A stretch of DNA of 64,000 nt from NCBI GenBank assembly GCA_963776225.1, contig CAVZLL010000002.1, positions 248,001 to 312,000 of the forward strand, in the 5' to 3' direction. Source of the DNA: Bog-756 sp963776225 (GTDB lineage Bacteria; Actinomycetota; Acidimicrobiia; Acidimicrobiales; RAAP-2). Below, one piece after another: positions 7,352-18,149 of the stretch. Every line of letters begins with the position of its first letter. Within the stretch, counting starts at the first letter, position 1. The notes beneath the pieces were generated by a model. That model made no database searches and had not been told where the DNA came from. It saw nothing but the letters and a program-made list of their open reading frames with translations. The position numbers and the translations under genes are program-made.

Positions 7352-8759
7352 TCAGCGTGGGGTCGGACCACCCCCGACCGGATCGAGACAGCCCAATCGA
7401 GCGACCGCGTCGGCGACGGTCTCGACCCGGATGAGCTCGACTCCGGGCGGCCCGTCAGGCGCCGAGCTCGGAACCACGACCCGGTCGAAGCCGAGCCGGG
7501 CCGCCTCGTCCAATCGCCTCGGCAGGTGCGAGACCTGGCGGATCTCCCCGGCCAGACCGACTTCGCCGAGCGCAGCCAGGTTGGCGGGGAGCGCGACCCC
7601 GGTCGAGGCCGATGCGACCGCGAGCGCGACCGCGAGGTCCGCGGCGGGCTCGGTGACCCGGATCCCCCCGGCCACCGAAGCGAACACGTCGACGGACAGC
7701 AGGGGCAGACCGGCATGACGCGCCAGCACCGCAAGGGTCATGACCAGGCGCCCTCCGTCGAGGCCCACCACCGACCGCTTGGGCTGGGCCTGGCCCATCG
7801 GTGCGACCAGCGCCTGCAGCTCGACCAGCAGGGTCCTGCGGCCCTGCAGGGCAGGGAGGACCACCCCGCCCGGTACCCCGGTCAACCGATCGCCGAGCAG
7901 GAGCCGTCCCGGGTCGTCGACCCGGTTGAGCCCGTTGTCGCCCATCTCGAACAGACCGAGCTCGCCGGTCGGACCGAACCGGTGCTTGACCGCCAGCAGG
8001 AGACGCAGTGCGTGGTGTCGGTCGCCTTCGAAGCTCAGCACGGTGTCGACCATGTGCTCGAGGGCCCGCGGACCGGCCAGGGCCCCGTCCTTGGTCACGT
8101 GCCCGACCAACACCGTGGCCACCTGACGGGCCTTGGCGAGGCCGACCAACTGGTCGGCACACTCGCGCACCTGGGTCAGCGAGCCGGGCAGCCCGCTGGC
8201 CCGTCGTTCGCCCGGAGCCGCCGGCCCGACTGCCACGGCCTGGATCGAGTCCACGACCACCAGGTCGGGGTCCGCGTCGACCACCGCGTCGACCACCGCG
8301 TCGACGTCGGTCGCCGACAGGATGAGCAGGCCAGGGGGGATCGGACCGAGCCGTTCGGCCCGGAGGCGCACCTGGTGCGCGGACTCCTCGGCAGAGACCA
8401 ACAGGACCCGGTGGCCCGCCCCCGCCCGGGCGGCGAGCACCTGGAGGAGCAGCGTCGACTTGCCGATGCCCGGCTCGCCGCCGAGCAGGGTCACCGACCC
8501 CGGCACCAGGCCGCCGGAGAGCACCCGGTCGAACTCCTCCACCCCGGTCGGGACCGCGGCGGCGACAGACACGTCCACCGAGGCCAGCGGCACGTGTCGG
8601 CTCGAACAGGTCGAGCTGGTCCACGGCACGCACCAGCGGGCCGAGAGTCGCCTCCTCGACCAGGGTGTTCCACTCGCCGCACATCGGGCAGCGACCGGCC
8701 CACCGGGCGCTGGTCGATCCGCAGTCGATGCAGCGGTGGCGTTTGGCTGTCTTGGCCAT
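7352..8759 (-). pseudogene. radA: DNA repair ATPase RadA (Sms), intact except for one frameshift
   Basis: RadA is a RecA-like ATPase for recombination intermediates with an N-terminal zinc finger, a RecA core and a Lon-like domain. The zinc finger (CIDC, CPMC) is read from the ATG at 8759 and stays open through DQLDLFEPT. The rest, from VPLASVDVSV through the Walker A GGEPGIGKST, the KHRFG motif and the Lon-like C-terminus, is in another frame. The switch lies near 8598-8602 and needs one base removed or two added. Both halves are well conserved and no slippery sequence is present, so a sequencing error or very recent mutation is likelier than programmed frameshifting. If real, RadA would lose everything after the zinc finger. 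Confidence 0.88.
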
Positions 8760-8765
8760 GACCCG

Positions 8766-8771
8766 ATGGTA
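8766..8771 (-). promoter_or_regulatory. Leaderless-type -10 box for radA
   Basis: TACCAT lies six bases before the radA ATG, the same box and spacing as at disA. No ribosome-binding site is visible. The remaining bases up to the clpC stop at 8956 hold no recognisable gene. Confidence 0.5.
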
Positions 8772-8955
8772 GGGACCGGGTGTGCCGCCCGGGGTGACCG
8801 TCGCCCGGTCGCCGGCGGCCCGGAGCCGTGACCCGGGCACGGCGCGCCCCATCGCGCGACGACGCCCCGCCGGACGGGCGAGGCGTCGTGTCGGTTTCCT
8901 GCTGTGGTCCCTCCGGCCGCGGCCTCAGGAGCGGGGGGTCACCGGACCCCGGGGG

Positions 8956-11511
<2,556 letters not shown>

Positions 11512-11532
11512 TCCACAGCCTCCATCCGCGGG

Positions 11533-11556
11533 TTCAGTCGCTGAATCCAAAGTCTA
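11533..11556 (-). promoter_or_regulatory. clpC promoter region with a small palindrome
   Basis: On the minus strand a -10-like TAGACT (11551-11556) lies 39 bases before the GTG. The palindrome TTCAG-n3-CTGAA (11533-11545) sits just downstream of the predicted transcription start, a position suited to a repressor or heat-shock/ClgR-type regulator. It does not match the ClgR consensus I know, so the factor is unknown. Confidence 0.3.
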
Positions 11557-11642
11557 CAGGCGGAAGTGTCACGCGCACCCGCACGTGGATCCCTCCCGGG
11601 CATGTGTCGGTCATCGGCATCCTGGCCTATCGTCTGTAGGAA

Positions 11643-12620
11643 GTGAACGTCGTCGAGCTGCTGGGCCTGCCCGCCCTCGAAGAGCACCTGGCCGACCTCG
11701 AGCCCCTGCTCGTGGAGTCGGTGGTGACCGGCGACGCCTTCCTCGACGAGGTCACCACCCACCTGCTGGCCGCCGGGGGGAAGCGGCTCCGGCCGGCCCT
11801 GGTCCTGGCCACGGCCACCTCGGGCACCGAACCAGCCTCCCGGGAGAACCTGCTCGGCGCCGTCGCGGTCGAGCTGGTCCACCTCGCCTCCCTCTACCAC
11901 GACGACGTGATGGACGAGGCGACCATCCGCCGCAACGTGGAGAGCGTCAACTCCCGGTTCGGGAACCTCGTCGCCATCGTGGCAGGGGACTTCCTCCTGG
12001 CCCGGTCGGCAGAGATCGCCGCCGGGCTGGGGGTCGAGATCGCGGCCCTGCTGGCTGCGACACTCGGCGAGCTGTGCCAGGGACAGGTGGCCGAGGTCCA
12101 GGCCGCCTTCCGGACCGACCGGTCCCGACACCAGTACGAGGTGGCCATCGCCGGGAAGACCGCGTCGCTCATGGCGACCTCGTGCCGGATCGGAGCCCTG
12201 ACCGGGGGGCTCCCCCAGGACCAGGTGAACGCCTTCACCACGTTCGGCCGCTACTTCGGGATGATCTTCCAGGTCCGGGACGACATCCTCGACGTCATCG
12301 GGACCGAGGCCGAACTCGGCAAGCCGGCCGGGCAGGACCTGGCCGAAGGGATCTACACCCTCCCGGTGCTGCTGGCGCTGACCGATCCGGCGGTCGGTCC
12401 GGAGCTCATCCCGCTTCTCGGCCAGCCGCTCGGACAGCCGGAACGGGACAAGGCACGCTCCATCGTCGCCGAGTCCGGTGCGATCGGGCGCTCGGTGCTC
12501 ACCGCGAGGGAGTACGCCGACCTGGCCGTGCAGGCGGCCCAGGCGGGCCCGTCGCCGGCGCTCGCCGAGGGGTTCACCACCCTGGCCTACTCGCTGGTCG
12601 ACACCCTCCCCTCGCCGTAG
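11643..12620 (+). CDS. Long-chain polyprenyl diphosphate synthase (menaquinone side chain type)
   Basis: Trans-prenyltransferase that extends farnesyl or geranylgeranyl diphosphate with isopentenyl diphosphate. It carries the first Asp-rich motif DDVMD at residues 87-91, the second DDILD at 213-217, and GGKRLRPAL near the N-terminus. The first motif has the short DDxxD spacing typical of bacterial hepta/octaprenyl synthases. The 325-residue length is normal. The GTG start is preceded by GTAGGAA and a TATCGT -10-like box. It is divergent from clpC and convergent with a secreted-protein gene. A role in the menaquinone chain is likely but chain length cannot be read from sequence. Confidence 0.87.
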   Translation: MNVVELLGLPALEEHLADLEPLLVESVVTGDAFLDEVTTHLLAAGGKRLRPALVLATATSGTEPASRENLLGAVAVELVHLASLYHDDVMDEATIRRNVESVNSRFGNLVAIVAGDFLLARSAEIAAGLGVEIAALLAATLGELCQGQVAEVQAAFRTDRSRHQYEVAIAGKTASLMATSCRIGALTGGLPQDQVNAFTTFGRYFGMIFQVRDDILDVIGTEAELGKPAGQDLAEGIYTLPVLLALTDPAVGPELIPLLGQPLGQPERDKARSIVAESGAIGRSVLTAREYADLAVQAAQAGPSPALAEGFTTLAYSLVDTLPSP

Positions 12621-12642
12621 CCCCGGGGCCGACGCTCGGGGC
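12620..12642. terminator. Possible bidirectional hairpin between convergent genes
   Basis: GCCCCG (12620-12625) can pair with CGGGGC (12637-12642) around an 11-base loop in the 36-base gap between two convergent genes. There is no U-tract, so function as a terminator is uncertain. Confidence 0.3.
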
Positions 12643-12656
12643 CGGTCAGGCGGCCC

Positions 12657-13424
12657 TCAGGCTCCCGGGGTGGCGGGGCCGGTCGAAGACGTCGTCGGGG
12701 CTGAGCCGGACGGCGTGGCGGTCTTGGCGCCCGGCGTCGTCGTCGTGGTCGAGGGCGTGGTGGTGCTCGGCGGTGTGGTCGTGGTGGTGCTCGGGGGCGT
12801 GGTGGTGCTGGTCGGTGGCGGAGTCGTGGTGGTGGTGGCGCTCTCCGACGGCTTGGTGGTCGACGGGGCCTTGGTCGCCGACGGAATCGTGGTCGGCGGG
12901 GCGGTGGTCGGCGGCGGAACGGCCTTCGGCGGAGGGAAGGTCAGCTTGTTGAGCTTGCAGGCCTTGAGCCGGGCCTCACCGCGGGTGACCGTGGCGCCCT
13001 TCTTGTGCAGGTTGAGAATGGAGATCTCGTACTTCTTCTGCTTGTCGTAGTCGGAGTGCCAGTACCGGACGATGTACTTCTCGTACCGCTGCCGTTCGGT
13101 GATGGCGAACTTCCAGTAGGCGACGACGTCCGGCTTGTTCGCCGTTGCGGCAGCGTTCTCGGAGGACTGCATGGTCGCCAGCTGCTCTTTGATCGACTGC
13201 TTGATGCGTTGCACCCGGTCCGACCGCTGCTGGTCCTGTGCACAGGTGAAGAACGCCTCCGCGCGGGAGACCGGGTTCCGGGCGGCCGGGTGGTTGCCCG
13301 ACTTGGTGTGGGACGGTGGCGACGCGGCTTCGGCGGTGGCCAGTGAGACCGGGGTCAGCGTCGCGACGACCGCCGTTGCGAGCAGGAGCCTCCGGGCCAG
13401 GGTGGGGAGGGTTGGCAGTGTCAT
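12657..13424 (-). CDS. Secreted two-cysteine helical protein with Thr/Pro-rich C-terminal tail
   Basis: Unknown function. The 255-residue product has a clear Sec signal peptide (basic start, hydrophobic core LLLATAVVATL, probable cleavage after AEA near residue 33). It then has a helical stretch of about 100 residues bounded by Cys in FFTCAQDQ and Cys in KACKL, and finally about 85 residues made almost only of Thr, Pro, Ser and Ala (PSTTTTTP-like runs). Such tails are typical of wall-spanning or O-mannosylated actinobacterial proteins. The ATG has AGAGGA just upstream. A 14-bp repeat array directly precedes the gene. A smaller neighbour at 13966 has the same two-Cys helical layout and may be a paralogue. 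Confidence 0.75.
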   Translation of the reverse strand: MTLPTLPTLARRLLLATAVVATLTPVSLATAEAASPPSHTKSGNHPAARNPVSRAEAFFTCAQDQQRSDRVQRIKQSIKEQLATMQSSENAAATANKPDVVAYWKFAITERQRYEKYIVRYWHSDYDKQKKYEISILNLHKKGATVTRGEARLKACKLNKLTFPPPKAVPPPTTAPPTTIPSATKAPSTTKPSESATTTTTPPPTSTTTPPSTTTTTPPSTTTPSTTTTTPGAKTATPSGSAPTTSSTGPATPGA

Positions 13425-13436
13425 GATCCTCTTCTC

Positions 13437-13505
13437 GTCACGACCGTGTGGTCACCACCGTGTCGTCACGACCGTGTGGCACCACCGTGTCGTCACCACC
13501 GTGGC
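13437..13505. repeat. Five tandem 14-bp units between two secreted-protein genes
   Basis: The unit GTCACSACCGTGTS is repeated at 13437, 13451, 13465, 13479 (one base short) and 13492. G and C alternate at the fifth and last positions, giving a 28-bp higher-order period. Each unit is an imperfect palindrome (CAC...GTG). The array lies 13-81 bases upstream of the start codon of the 12657 gene, in its promoter or 5' leader. Confidence 0.9.
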
Positions 13506-13516
13506 CACCGGGCGGT

Positions 13517-13966
13517 TCAGGCCTGGGTCGAGCCTTGGGTCGGGTGCGAGGCGGGGACCGGCGGCGCGGATACGTGGCACTTGCCCTCGATCCCGGTTGC
13601 GGCCTTGGCCAGCCACGCCTTGAACTTGGCGCTCTCCCGGCGGCTGATCCGCTTCTTGATCCGGTCGGCCCGGACGGTGTGTCCCTTTGCGCGAGCGACG
13701 CCCTCGCGGGCGGTCAGCTTGGGAAGACCCGCTGCGATGTGGGATTGGGCCTCCTCGATCCGGATGAGCGCCCGGTCGGCGTGCGTGCACTTGAACGTGG
13801 CCAACGCAAAGTGATGGTGCTTGTGCCCATGGTGGGCGCCGGTGTGGGGGCGGGCGTGCGCGGGCGGCGTGGTGGCTCCGGCCACGGCGGTACCCCCGAG
13901 CGCCAGCGAGCCCAACGCAACGCCTGCAACGAGCACCGCCGTCGTTCCCTTGAGCAGCTTCCTCAT
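13517..13966 (-). CDS. Small secreted protein, unknown function
   Basis: The 149-residue product starts MRKLLKG with a signal peptide (hydrophobic core AVLVAGVALGSLAL, cleavage near AVAGA). A His-rich spacer (HTGAHHGHKHHH) follows, then a charged helical region bounded by Cys in FKCTHAD and Cys in GKCHVS. The His-rich part could bind metal, but this is only inferred. The ATG at 13966 is chosen because GGAGG lies upstream and the signal peptide begins there; an earlier start adds twelve residues. Layout and two-Cys spacing resemble the neighbour at 12657. Confidence 0.75.
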   Translation of the reverse strand: MRKLLKGTTAVLVAGVALGSLALGGTAVAGATTPPAHARPHTGAHHGHKHHHFALATFKCTHADRALIRIEEAQSHIAAGLPKLTAREGVARAKGHTVRADRIKKRISRRESAKFKAWLAKAATGIEGKCHVSAPPVPASHPTQGSTQA

Positions 13967-14127
13967 CTCACCCGACCTCCCGGATGGCCCCTCGGCATCC
14001 ACTACCGCCTGTTATCGCCCATCCCGGTGTGCGATTGATGAGGTCGATGTTAGGAAAGTGTGATGGGCACCCGGCATCGGCCTCCCGGCGGTGGCCCTGC
14101 GGCACCCCCGCCTCGGGCCTCCCGGCC

Positions 14128-14697
14128 TCAGGAGGTCATTCCCCCCAGGCCGACCAGGCCACGAGCCAGCTCGATCTCGCCCATGTGGCGCAGGCCGTGC
14201 TGGTAGATCCAGCACTCGGCTGCGTCCAGCAGGGTGATCCCCTCCGGGCCGGCCACCCGTGCGCTGTAGGTGCTGGCGACCTGGTCTGGGAGGGGGCGGG
14301 CGACCAGCACCCGGGAGAGGTCGGAGGGGCGGAGGCCGGCGAGCCACTCCTCCACCCGCCCGAAGACCACGCGCATGTAGTCCTGGAACTGCTCGTAGTC
14401 GCCGATCCGCTGGTGCACCATCTCGGCGACGGTCCGCTCCTTGCCGTGGTCGGGGATGGCGGGAGCGACCCGGGCCGCCCATCCGTCGTCCCAGACGGGC
14501 GCCGTCCCGGTCATGAGCAGGAACGACGCATCGACCATGTTGACGTAGTGGAAGAGGCTGAAGGCGATGGGAAGCACCCCCTCACGCTCGAAGTGGTTGA
14601 CCTGGTCGAGGTCCATGGTCGCCACCGCGTCCTCGTAGAGCGAGAACAGGGCGTGCATGCGCCGGCGCAGCGAGTCGATGAGCAGGTCCTCGGTCAA
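14128..14697 (-). CDS. DinB-superfamily-like four-helix protein
   Basis: About 189 residues, almost all helical. It has His residues in FHYVNMVD, MVHQRIGDYEQF and YQHGLRHMGEIE at DinB-like spacing. DinB-like proteins bind a divalent metal through three His and often act as thiol-dependent transferases, for example with mycothiol or bacillithiol. Whether all ligands are kept cannot be confirmed here. The TTG at 14697 has GGAGGG eight bases upstream; an earlier TTG overlapping the coaX stop is possible. It lies directly behind coaX and is probably in the same transcript. Confidence 0.65.
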   Translation of the reverse strand: MTEDLLIDSLRRRMHALFSLYEDAVATMDLDQVNHFEREGVLPIAFSLFHYVNMVDASFLLMTGTAPVWDDGWAARVAPAIPDHGKERTVAEMVHQRIGDYEQFQDYMRVVFGRVEEWLAGLRPSDLSRVLVARPLPDQVASTYSARVAGPEGITLLDAAECWIYQHGLRHMGEIELARGLVGLGGMTS

Positions 14698-14711
14698 CTG
14701 CAGTCCCTCCG

Positions 14712-15533
14712 TCAATTGGTTGCGTTCCGTTCGAAGATGATCCGCAGGCCGTGGAGAGTCAACCACGGCTCGACGTACTCGATCTCCTCCGAGTAGGGCG
14801 CGATGAGCTCGGAGAGCCCGCCGGTGGCCACCACCGTGCACTCCCCGAGCACGGCTGCGAAGCGACGGCACAGCCCGTCCACCTGCGCGCCGAACCCGTA
14901 GACGGCTCCCGACTGGATCGACTCGACGGTCGACTTGCCGATGACGCTGCGGGGCTCGACGAGCTCGACCCGCCGAAGGGCGGCGGCGTGGGCGAACAGG
15001 GCGTCCAGACTGATGGCGACCCCGGGAACGATCGCACCGCCCAGGTACTCCCCGGCGGCAGAGATGGCGTCGAAGGTGGTGGCCGTGCCGAGGTCGACCA
15101 CGACGCACGGCCCGCCGAACAGGTCGTAGGCGCCCACCGCGTTGGCGATCCGGTCCGCGCCGACCTCCTTCGGGTTGTCGTAGAGGATCGGCATCCCGCT
15201 CTTGACCCCGGGTTCGAGCACGACCGAGGGGACATCGAACCATCGGGCCACCATCTGGCGCAGATTGGCGGTCACCAGCGGGACCGACGAGGTGACCGCG
15301 ATACCGGTGACGGTCCGCTCGAGGTCGAGCCCGTTGAGGTCGAGCAGCTGGGTGAGCAGCAGCGCGTGCTCGTCCGCGGTACGGACGTCGACCGTCGAGA
15401 GGCGCCAGTGGTGGGCGAGCCCGCTCGGCTCGGTGCCGTCCCGTGGCACCGACTCGTCGATCGGGGCGGTCGGGTCGTCGGCGAACAGCCCGACCACGGT
15501 GTCGGTGTTCCCCACGTCGATGGCGAGTAGCAC
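14712..15533 (-). CDS. coaX: Type III pantothenate kinase
   Basis: Phosphorylates pantothenate, the first committed step of CoA synthesis. It belongs to the acetate/sugar kinase fold: the phosphate loop DVGNT is at residues 6-10, VVDLGTATTFD lies near the middle, and PGVAISLDALFAHAAAL and ATGGLSELI follow. At 273 residues the length is normal. The GTG start is preceded by AGGAGG. It follows nadC by 25 bases. panC is three genes upstream, giving a pantothenate/CoA link, but panD, usually between panC and coaX, is not here. Confidence 0.94.
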   Translation of the reverse strand: MLLAIDVGNTDTVVGLFADDPTAPIDESVPRDGTEPSGLAHHWRLSTVDVRTADEHALLLTQLLDLNGLDLERTVTGIAVTSSVPLVTANLRQMVARWFDVPSVVLEPGVKSGMPILYDNPKEVGADRIANAVGAYDLFGGPCVVVDLGTATTFDAISAAGEYLGGAIVPGVAISLDALFAHAAALRRVELVEPRSVIGKSTVESIQSGAVYGFGAQVDGLCRRFAAVLGECTVVATGGLSELIAPYSEEIEYVEPWLTLHGLRIIFERNATN

Positions 15534-15558
15534 GGTCCTCCTCGGGTATGCGGGCGGC

Positions 15559-16446
15559 TCAGGCCCGCAGGTCGAAACCCAGATCGAGCACGGGCGCGGA
15601 GTGGGTCAGGACCCCGACCGAGAGCACGTCCGCACCGGCCGCGGCGAGGGCGGGGGCGCCGTCCAGGGTGACCCCGCCGGACACCTCGACCAGCACGTCC
15701 GATCGCCGACCCCGGACCAGGCCCACGACCGCGGCGACCTCGGTCGCGGACATGTTGTCGAGCATCACCATGGTCGCGCCGGCCGCCAGTGCCTCTTCGA
15801 CCTGGTCGACCCGATCGCACTCGACCTCGACCATCCGTCCCGGCCACAGGGAGCGGGCGCGGGCGACCGCGTCACCGATCGACACGCCCCCGAGGTGGTT
15901 GTCCTTGATCAGCACGGCCTCGGACAGGCTGCCACGGTGGTTGAAGCCGCCGCCCGCCCGCACGGCCGCCTTCTCGAGCGCCCGCAGTCCCGGGGTCGTC
16001 TTGCGGGTGTCCAGCACCCGGGTCGCCGGGTTGGCGGTGCGCACCGCCTCCACGAACGCCCGGGTGAGGGTGGCGATCCCGGACAGGTGCCCGAGGAAGT
16101 TGAGCGCGGTGCGCTCGGCGGTGAGGATCGAGCGCAGCGATCCCTCGACGGTGGCCACCACGTCACCCGGGCCGACCGGGCTGCCGTCGGTCCGGTCCCA
16201 GCAGACGGACACGGCCCGGTCGATCTGGCAGAAGGTCTCGGCGGCGCAGGCCCGCCCGGCGAGCACCCCACTGCCGCGGCTCACGATGTCGACGACCGCC
16301 CGCCGGTCGGCGGGGACCAGCGCCGCGGTCAGGTCCCCGAGCGGAAGGAGGTCCTCGGCGATGGCCCTCGCCACCGCCTCGACCACCGCCGGGCGGGGCG
16401 GGTCGCACGCGGGATCGCCGGCGGCTCCCTCCGGGCCACCGGTCAC
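15559..16446 (-). CDS. nadC: Nicotinate-nucleotide pyrophosphorylase (quinolinate phosphoribosyltransferase)
   Basis: Converts quinolinate and PRPP to nicotinate mononucleotide in de novo NAD synthesis. Typical motifs are present: GDLTAALVP, ERTALNFLGHLSGIAT, LDTRKTTPGLR, GGGFNHRGSLSEAVLIKDNH and VEVSGGV. Length 295 residues is normal. The GTG start overlaps the nadB stop by four bases. coaX follows after 25 bases. The quinolinate synthase gene nadA is missing from the cluster. Confidence 0.95.
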   Translation of the reverse strand: MTGGPEGAAGDPACDPPRPAVVEAVARAIAEDLLPLGDLTAALVPADRRAVVDIVSRGSGVLAGRACAAETFCQIDRAVSVCWDRTDGSPVGPGDVVATVEGSLRSILTAERTALNFLGHLSGIATLTRAFVEAVRTANPATRVLDTRKTTPGLRALEKAAVRAGGGFNHRGSLSEAVLIKDNHLGGVSIGDAVARARSLWPGRMVEVECDRVDQVEEALAAGATMVMLDNMSATEVAAVVGLVRGRRSDVLVEVSGGVTLDGAPALAAAGADVLSVGVLTHSAPVLDLGFDLRA

Positions 16447-18149
16447 CGCCGTCCCCGGTCGGTCGCGGGGCGCGCCGCGGACTCCGGAACGGTCCGCAGC
16501 AGGACGGTGTCACCGGCGGTGTGCACGATGCGGCAGCACCACGTGTCGGACGCCCCGGGGTGGTCGCTCCGGGCGTGGGCGCCCCGGGTCTCACGGCGAC
16601 GGGTCGCCGAGTCGAGCACGCTCGCCGCAACGCTGACCAGGTTGGCCAGCTCGCCGTGGGCGCGGTCGGCCGGTACGCCGGTCCCCACGATGCCGGCCAC
16701 GGCCTCGACCAGGCGGCCGGCCACGGCCAGGGACCCGGCGCTGCGGACCACTCCCGCCCCCTCGGTCATGGCCCGCTGGAGGCGGTCGCGGGTCTTGGCC
16801 ACGTCGGGCCAGCCGGGGGCCTCCCCCGAGGCGGCAGCGCCGGGCGATCCGGCCCGGTCGGACACCGCCCAGGGGGCGGGTGCGGACTCGGCACGGCCGG
16901 TGAGCAGCCCGGCGAGGACCCCGGTGGACGTGGGCCCGTCGCGCCCGGCGAGGACCGACTCGGCGAGCCGGGCCCCGAAGACCATGCCCTCGAGGAGCGA
17001 GTTGGAGGCGAGCCGGTTGGCGCCGTGCACCCCGGTGCAGGCCACCTCGCCGGCCGCCCAGAGCCCGGGCAGGGTGGTGGCCCCTGAGAGGTCGGTGAGC
17101 ACCCCGCCCGAGAGGTAGTGGGCGGCGGGCGCGATGGGCAGCCAGTCGGTCGCCGGATCGAGCCCGATGGCCGCCAGGGAGGCCGCGATGGTGGGGAAGC
17201 GCGAGTCGAAGGCGGTGAGGGCGGTGGCGTCCAGCCAGAGGCTGTCGACGCTCTGGGCGCGCATACGCTCCGCCATCGCGCAGCTGACCACGTCTCTCGG
17301 GGCGAGCTCGTCGACGAAGCGCTCCCCCCGTGCGTCCCGGAGCAGCGCCCCGTGCCCCCGCAGCGCCTCGGAGAGCAGCGGACGGGGCATGGCCGGGTGG
17401 TGGAGCGCGGTCGGGTGGAACTGCATGAACTCGACGTCGGCGACGGCCACTCCGGCCCGCAGCGCCATGGCCAGCCCGTCCGCGGTCGCCTCCGCGGGGT
17501 TGGTGGTGACCGCGAAGAGCTGGCCCGCCCCACCGGTCGCCAGCACCGTGTGCGTGGCCCGGACCTCGACGAGCCGGCCGTCCGCACCGAGGGCGAGCAC
17601 GCCGCGGCACCGGCCGCCCTCGACCAGCAGGTCGAGGGCGAACCACTCCTCGAGGACGGCGGCCGCCGAGGCGCGTGTGGCATCGACCAGGGCGCGCTCG
17701 ACCTCGGCACCGGTCGCCGCCCCACCGGCGTGGACGACCCTTGCCGTCGAATGACCGCCCTCCCTGGCGAGCGCGAGGGCGCCGCCCGGCTGGCGGTCGA
17801 AGACCGCTCCCATCGCGATGAGCTCGTGGACCCGGGTGGGTCCCTCGTCGACCAGGACCCGCACCGCGGCGGTGTCGCAGAGCCCGGCCCCGGCGGCCAG
17901 GGTGTCGGCCAGGTGGAGGTCGGTCGAGTCCTCGTCCCCACCGAGCACGGCGGCGACGCCGCCCTGGGCCCATCGGGTGGCCGACTGGGAGAGCTCGGCC
18001 TTGGTCAGCACCCCGACCCGGAGCCCGCTGCGGCTCCCGCCGGACCCGGCCATCGGGGAGGCCAGGCGGACCGCGGCGGAGAGGCCGGCGACCCCGCTGC
18101 CCAGGACCAGGACGTCGAGGTCGCCAGGAGGGGGTGGTGACCCGCTCAC
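16443..18149 (-). CDS. nadB: L-aspartate oxidase
   Basis: FAD enzyme oxidising L-aspartate to iminoaspartate for NAD synthesis. The N-terminal FAD fold shows VLGSGVAGLSAA. TKAELSQSATRWAQGGVAA and EGGHSTARVVHAGGAATGAE follow as in the succinate dehydrogenase/fumarate reductase superfamily. HPTAL and a late GLWAAGEVACTGVHGANRLASNSLLE carry substrate and FAD contacts. The GTG at 18149 gives 568 residues, slightly above the usual 540 because of Ala/Gly-rich insertions near the C-terminus. GTGA overlaps join it to panC upstream and nadC downstream, so it is part of one operon. Confidence 0.94.
   Translation of the reverse strand: MSGSPPPPGDLDVLVLGSGVAGLSAAVRLASPMAGSGGSRSGLRVGVLTKAELSQSATRWAQGGVAAVLGGDEDSTDLHLADTLAAGAGLCDTAAVRVLVDEGPTRVHELIAMGAVFDRQPGGALALAREGGHSTARVVHAGGAATGAEVERALVDATRASAAAVLEEWFALDLLVEGGRCRGVLALGADGRLVEVRATHTVLATGGAGQLFAVTTNPAEATADGLAMALRAGVAVADVEFMQFHPTALHHPAMPRPLLSEALRGHGALLRDARGERFVDELAPRDVVSCAMAERMRAQSVDSLWLDATALTAFDSRFPTIAASLAAIGLDPATDWLPIAPAAHYLSGGVLTDLSGATTLPGLWAAGEVACTGVHGANRLASNSLLEGMVFGARLAESVLAGRDGPTSTGVLAGLLTGRAESAPAPWAVSDRAGSPGAAASGEAPGWPDVAKTRDRLQRAMTEGAGVVRSAGSLAVAGRLVEAVAGIVGTGVPADRAHGELANLVSVAASVLDSATRRRETRGAHARSDHPGASDTWCCRIVHTAGDTVLLRTVPESAARPATDRGRR

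Noticed and set aside
8590..8610. Programmed ribosomal frameshift in radA
   Set aside because: No slippery heptamer or downstream structure, and RadA is not known to use one. Error or mutation is more likely.
12478..13050. Plus-strand frame with VVVVEGVVVLGG-like hydrophobic runs
   Set aside because: It is the reverse reading of the Thr/Pro-rich tail of the secreted protein; no ribosome-binding site.
13437..13505. Possible CRISPR array
   Set aside because: Units of 14 bp have no spacers and no cas genes are near.
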